Assembly (NCBI GenBank): GCA_002372735.1
Contig: DFIE01000124.1
Span: 1 to 6,624, forward strand
Length of the DNA: 6,624 nt
Source of the DNA: Clostridiales bacterium UBA3705
GTDB lineage: Bacteria; Bacillota_A; Clostridia; Oscillospirales; Oscillospiraceae
Direction: 5' to 3'
The position numbers and the translations under genes were made by a program. The notes beneath the pieces were generated by a model, which worked only from the letters and a program-made list of their open reading frames with translations, was not told the origin of the DNA and did not search any database. Positions 1 through 4,100 of the stretch are shown here, piece after piece (position 1 is the first letter of the stretch; every line of letters begins with the position of its first letter).

Positions 1-230
1 GACTCCCGCGGGGCGTCGAGGACGCCGCCCCCTACGGGGGGGGTGCAAACGTTTGCAGGTAGCACGGTGGGATGGGGGGCTTTATGGCCGCTGGGGTCAG
101 CGGCCACTACGGAGGGGGGTACGTTTGCAGGTGGCAGGGTGGAAAAGGGAGCCTGGGAGTTTAGGGCGGATGTGGGCATCCGCCCCTACGGGGTGATGCA
201 TACGTATTTCCAGTACCCCGGGCGGGGCTT
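1..230. repeat. Three successive copies of a hairpin-plus-CTACGG intergenic repeat
   Basis: This gene-free stretch contains three related units. Each has a short hairpin, then the box CTACGG at the 3' foot of the stem followed by a run of G, then a sequence centred on ACGT. Hairpin 1 pairs 12-17 with 21-26 (6 bp). Hairpin 2 pairs 85-93 with 98-106 (9 bp, loop GGGT). Hairpin 3 pairs 164-172 with 177-185 (9 bp, loop TGGG). The CTACGG boxes lie at about 32-37, 107-112 and 186-191. Stem sequences differ between units while pairing is kept. Downstream of the box, 49-70 and 121-142 match at 20 of 22 positions. From memory, repeats with a CCCCTACGG foot next to a GC-rich hairpin are frequent between genes in Oscillospiraceae; I could not verify this. 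No coding signal is evident here. Confidence 0.7.
44..57. promoter_or_regulatory. Perfect 14-bp palindrome TGCAAACGTTTGCA
   Basis: TGCAAAC is followed directly by its reverse complement GTTTGCA, giving a perfect even palindrome with a central CG. This is the general form of LacI/PurR-family operators. No promoter is visible beside it and it lies inside the repeat array, so it may be repeat structure rather than a working operator. A related palindrome, ATACGTAT, occupies the equivalent place in the third unit (200-207). Confidence 0.45.
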
Positions 231-247
231 TTCTCGGCGGTTGCCTC

Positions 248-276
248 TTTACCTTTGGGAAATCATGTGCTATAAT
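248..276 (+). promoter_or_regulatory. Sigma-A promoter for the phosphoribosyltransferase gene
   Basis: A perfect -10 box TATAAT lies at 271-276, preceded by TGC at 268-270, which makes it an extended -10. The best -35 candidate is TTTACC at 248-253, matching 4 of 6 consensus bases with a 17-nt spacer. Transcription should begin near 283, leaving a leader of only about 29 nt. That is too short for a purine or other riboswitch before this nucleobase-type gene. Confidence 0.75.
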
Positions 277-293
277 TGTGCCATCAAACCGCC

Positions 294-300
294 GAAAGGA
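294..300 (+). promoter_or_regulatory. Shine-Dalgarno site deciding the start at 312
   Basis: GAAAGGA lies 11 nt before the ATG at 312. Another in-frame ATG at 300 overlaps the ribosome-binding site itself and so is unlikely to be used. The in-frame ATG at 276 lies before the predicted transcription start. Confidence 0.7.
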
Positions 301-311
301 TGGACTTTCCT

Positions 312-872
312 ATGACTTATCCCATTGAAATCGCCGGGCTCCACCGGGAGCTGCCCCTGTGCCCGGTGAACGAGCATCTTACCATCGCCGCCTTTATCTG
401 CTTCGGCGACCAGGAGCTTACGGTGGCCTGCGCCAGAGAGCTGCTGAAGCTGGTACCGAAAGAGGATTACGACTACCTCTTTACCGCCGAGGCCAAGAGC
501 ATCCCCCTGATCCACGAGATGGCCCGGCAGTCCGGCGCCGCCAAATACTTTATCGCCCGGAAGGGGCCTAAGGTCTATATGCCCGACCCCATCCATGTGG
601 AGGACCGGTCCATCACCACCAAGGGCCAGCAGGCCCTGTATCTGGGCCGGGACGACGCCGATTTGATCCGGGGCAAGCGGATCCTCATTGTGGACGACGT
701 GATCTCCACAGGCGGGTCCCTCATCGCCATGGAGGCCCTGGTGCGACAGGCCGGCGGCTCTGTGGCCGGCAAAATCGCCGTTCTGGCCGAGGGCGACGCC
801 GCCAAGCGGGAGGACATCCGGGTGCTGGGGGCCCTGCCCCTGTTCGGGCCCGACGGGAAGCCCCTGGAGTAA
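312..872 (+). CDS. Phosphoribosyltransferase family protein (type I PRTase fold, adenine/xanthine PRT-like)
   Basis: This is a complete 186-residue cytosolic protein. Its hallmark is the PRPP-binding loop at residues 124-136, ILIVDDVISTGGS: hydrophobic strand, acidic pair D128-D129 and the phosphate-binding T133-G-G-S136. A second recognisable element is TAEAKSIPLIHEMA near residues 58-71, matching the strand-loop that contacts pyrophosphate in adenine and xanthine phosphoribosyltransferases and PyrE. The family transfers ribose 5-phosphate from PRPP to a nucleobase, releasing pyrophosphate. Length is normal for adenine phosphoribosyltransferase (170-190 residues), but the N-terminal hood segment that sets base specificity is not one I can assign. 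The substrate is therefore open, and a regulatory role like that of some PRT-fold proteins is not excluded. The gene is monocistronic here, with its own extended -10 promoter and a strong terminator 19 nt after the TAA stop. Fold confidence is high; substrate confidence is low. Confidence 0.93.
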   Translation: MTYPIEIAGLHRELPLCPVNEHLTIAAFICFGDQELTVACARELLKLVPKEDYDYLFTAEAKSIPLIHEMARQSGAAKYFIARKGPKVYMPDPIHVEDRSITTKGQQALYLGRDDADLIRGKRILIVDDVISTGGSLIAMEALVRQAGGSVAGKIAVLAEGDAAKREDIRVLGALPLFGPDGKPLE

Positions 873-890
873 CCCAAAAAACACTGTTAC

Positions 891-934
891 AACGGTCCGG
901 CAGCCTGATGTGCGACAGGCTGCCGGACCGTTTT
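891..934 (+). terminator. Rho-independent terminator after the phosphoribosyltransferase gene
   Basis: AACGGTCCGGCAGCCTG (891-907) pairs perfectly with 916-932 to form a 17-bp GC-rich stem with an 8-nt loop (908-915), followed by TTTT. The T tract is short (TTTTATGATTTCC), but the stem is very stable. It lies 19 nt past the stop codon and separates the two transcription units. Confidence 0.9.
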
Positions 935-944
935 ATGATTTCCT

Positions 945-1003
945 GAAATAATATACAAAAATATTGGAAAAGTCTTGCATTTTTCTGCGCGTTTTGCTAT
1001 ACT
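945..1003 (+). promoter_or_regulatory. Strong sigma-A promoter with AT-rich upstream element for the secreted protein gene
   Basis: The -35 box TTGCAT lies at 975-980 (4 of 6 consensus, with the key TTG kept). A 17-nt spacer leads to TATACT at 998-1003 (5 of 6), with TGC at 995-997 forming an extended -10. Positions 945-970 are almost pure A/T in a GC-rich genome and could act as an UP element. Initiation is predicted near 1010, giving a leader of about 50 nt. Confidence 0.8.
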
Positions 1004-1013
1004 CGGTACAGTG

Positions 1014-1026
1014 GTAAACGTTTTAC
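1014..1026. promoter_or_regulatory. Putative LacI-family operator over the transcription start
   Basis: GTAAA-CGT-TTTAC is an inverted repeat with perfect 5-bp arms around CGT, and it contains the octamer AAACGTTT. It lies 11 nt after the -10 box, at about +5 to +17, where a bound repressor would block initiation or clearance. LacI/GalR-family regulators of sugar use bind AAACGTTT-centred palindromes of this kind. The regulator is not in the window. CcpA is a poorer fit, because the cre consensus is broken at three positions. Confidence 0.55.
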
Positions 1027-1046
1027 TTTCCAGAATATTCAACGCG

Positions 1047-1052
1047 AAAGGA
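1047..1052 (+). promoter_or_regulatory. Shine-Dalgarno site deciding the start at 1061
   Basis: AAAGGA lies 8 nt before the ATG at 1061, an ideal spacing. An in-frame ATG at 1052 overlaps the site and would add only three residues (MVL), so 1061 is the better start. It also gives a canonical signal peptide immediately. Confidence 0.8.
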
Positions 1053-1060
1053 TGGTTCTT

Positions 1061-1159
1061 ATGCGGCATTTCCTCTTGCGCCGGGCATCGGCGTGGCTGC
1101 TGGCGGCGGTGATGGTCCTGTCCTGTCTGGGCGGGCTGACCTTTACCGCCTCGGCTGCC
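1061..1159 (+). other. Signal peptide of the large secreted protein (residues 1-33)
   Basis: It has a basic start (MRHFLLRR), a hydrophobic core at about residues 11-28 (AWLLAAVMVLSCLGGLTF) and a small-residue cleavage region TASAA at 29-33. This predicts signal peptidase I cleavage after residue 32 or 33 and Sec export. C22 lies inside the core in the context VLSC, but Leu at -2 is a poor lipobox, so lipoprotein processing is less likely. Confidence 0.9.
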
Positions 1160-4100
1160 AACCCGGCTGCCATGGACATCGGCTACCCCACCTTTGTCAA
1201 CACCAATACCCTGACCTCCGTGTTCGATCTCAGCAGTCTGGGCGTCTCCACTGCGGAAAAGGACATCATGATGAAGATCTACGAGGCGGATCTCGCTGCC
1301 GGCGGGGATTCCTTCTATGTGGATCGCATTCTCTCCCGCACGGGCGTGTGCTCCGGCGCGGCGGGGTCCAACGGCAATGACGACGCCAACACCTTCCTCA
1401 CCCGGGGCCGTGCCCTGTACATGTACACCTCTACCCCGTCGGTCATCGGCTTTGGCGGCAACACCGCCTACCACCAGCCTCTGACCGGCAATATGTACCA
1501 GATCACCTTTGCCCAGAGCGGCTCCAATCTCTCCACCTCTGAGCAGACCGCCAACCGGGTGAACCAGCCCTCCAACTGGTACTCCACCTACACCATCGGC
1601 TCCACCGGGGTGACCGCCCAGGTCACCAAGTTCATCTCGGAGCAGAACGTGGCAGTGACCGCGGTGACCCTGGTGAACAGCGGCTCCAGCGCAAAAACGC
1701 TGACGGTGAACGCCGCTTCAAGCTTTGCTACGTCCAAATCCTCGGTGACGGTGAACGGCCAGGCCCAGGATGAGCTGATCGGCAGCAGGTCCTCCCCTTC
1801 CAATCTCACCACCCTGACCCCCAGACTCACCGGCGACGGGTTCAGCTTCGGCTCCGGCACCAATCTGACCCGGTCTATCACTGTGCCCGCAAACGGCAGC
1901 GCCACCTTTAAGGTGGTGATGGCCTTTACCACCAAGGAAATCCCCGAATCCACCCAGGACTATATCCGCTTTGCGGCCATGGACAACCTTACCGCCATCC
2001 GCACCCAAAAGGCAGAATACAACCTGTACTGGGCCCAGAATATCCCCTATATTGAGGTACCCAAGCTGGCTGTGCAGAAGGCCATCCTCTACCGCTGGTG
2101 GTCTGAGCGGTTCAACTCGCTGGACGCCAACATCCCGGGCTATGACTATCAGTACCCCGTCACCATCGAGGGCGTACTGGGCTACAACAACGCCATCATC
2201 CTCACCCAGCCCATGCACATGCAGGACACCAAGTGGCTGCGCAGCCCCTATCTGATCTACGGCGCGCTGCTGTCCGCCGGCAACTCCTCCCAGTCCTCCG
2301 CCTTTTTGGACAACCCCGGCAACCGGAACAACTGGAACAACCACTACGGCCAGTATATCGCCCAGGCCGGGCGGGAGGCCTTCTACGTGGTGGGCGGCGG
2401 CGCAGAGGTGGCCAGAAACTTTGCCTACTACTTCGGCCATGACGCCGAGGGCCAGCTGGCCCACTACGGCAACAACATCTCCGGCCAGAAGCTGATCGCC
2501 TACGCCAATGCCTATATGACCGGCAACGACGCGGACACCATCTCCTTCCAGGCCGCCAGCGGCCTGAAGGCCCACGGCGAAAACGCCTACGTCTGGGCTG
2601 CCGCCGACTCCGCCGCCCAGCTCTACACTCTGTTGGGCGACACCCAGAACGCCGCCAAGTACCGCACTCTGGCCGACCAGATCCAGAGCTCGGTGCTGAA
2701 CACCCTGTGGTGCGACGTGTGCGGAAAATTTGAGACCTACGGCACCACCCGGGGCGACAGCCACAACAGCAGCAAGACCCACCTGGTGAAAGCCACAGAA
2801 TCCAACAACTATAACTACTACGCCGTGGGGCTGGTGCCCACAGACGCGGCGTCGATCGCCAAATACGGACCGGCGCTGTCCACCTTTGCCAACGGCAATG
2901 AGTTCCCCATCTTCCCTTACTACACCGCAAACCAGGTCCACAACCAGAGCTACAACGGCTCCAACAACTTCTCCAACATCAACTTCACCGTCCAGGCCCG
3001 GGCCTACGAGGCGGCCTACCGCACCTATGATACCGCCCACCAGTACGTCACCGGCGAGATGCTGGGCATGATGACGGAATGGATGGCCTGGAATATCTAT
3101 CCCAACGCCGGCGACGTGCGCTACCCCAACAACGCCGAGTTCTACAACATGGATAACAAGACCTACAACAATTATTACAGGTCCTGGATCTATCACAACA
3201 TTCTGGGCAACTACAACTACATCTTCTTTGAGGATATGGCGGGCATTACCCCCCGGGCCGACGAGAAGATTGAGCTGTTCCCCATCGATATGGGTTGGGA
3301 TCACTTTATGGTGAACAATGCCCGGTATCACGGCCACGATCTCACCGTGCTGTATGACGCCGAGGGCGGCACCGACTACTATGCCGACCTGCCCGAGGGC
3401 TACAGCCTGTACCTGGACGGCGAGCTGGTACTGACCCTGAGCAGCCTGGCCCACGTGGTGTTTGACCCCGCCACTGGCACCGCCCAGCTGCCCGAGGGCG
3501 GCGCCACCGTACGCTACACCAAGGTCGGTTCCGCCCTGCCCACCGCGCTTCAGACCCCTGTCACTGACCAGCGGACTGTGGAGCTGCTGGCCATGTCCGG
3601 CATGCACCGGCAGGGGGACGGATACCTGACCAACGTGGCCCAGGGCGCTGCCGTCACCGCCAGCTACACCCCCTCCACTGCCCGCACCGCCTCCTGGGCG
3701 GACAAGCACCGGGCAGACGGCGGCACCTCCACCGCCGTGAACGAGGAAAAGCCCGATCCCCAGGCCGTGGTGGACGGCACCACCGTGGACATGCCCTTCT
3801 GGGGCAATGACCAGAGCCCCAACGCCAAGGACACCCTGGTGCTGGATCTGGGCCAGGCCCAGACTGTGGACATGGCTGCCATCTACTTCTACAACGACCG
3901 GCAGACCGGCGGCTACGCCGAACCCGCCCAGTATCAGCTGGAATACTGGACCGGCACAGACTGGCAGAACGTGACCAAGCAGGACCGTCTGCCCGGCACC
4001 CCCCAGGCCAACTACAACCGGATCCTGTTTGAGTCGGTTCAGACCCAGAAGCTCCGCTTCACCTTTACCAATTCCGACGGGCACTACACCGCGGTCACCG

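Noticed and set aside
1..230. CRISPR array
   Set aside because: There are only three imperfect units with diverging hairpins and irregular spacing, and no unique spacers between identical repeats.
216..232. CCCC-GGGC-GGGG-CTTTT as a terminator of an upstream gene
   Set aside because: The stem is only 4-5 bp and no upstream coding region is visible, so the support is too weak.
277..311. Purine riboswitch before the phosphoribosyltransferase gene
   Set aside because: The predicted leader is only about 29 nt, too short for any known purine aptamer.
43..315. Plus-strand 90-codon frame as a small gene
   Set aside because: It is built from the repeat array and runs through the promoter of the next gene. 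It has no Shine-Dalgarno site and no protein-like pattern.
1011..1027. CcpA catabolite-response (cre) site
   Set aside because: Aligned on the central CG, the plus strand breaks the cre consensus at three positions and the minus strand misses the key TG. A generic LacI-family dyad fits better.
1119..1126. Lipobox-type cysteine C22 in the signal peptide
   Set aside because: Leu at -2 is atypical and the cysteine sits mid-core, while a good type I cleavage region follows at residues 29-33.
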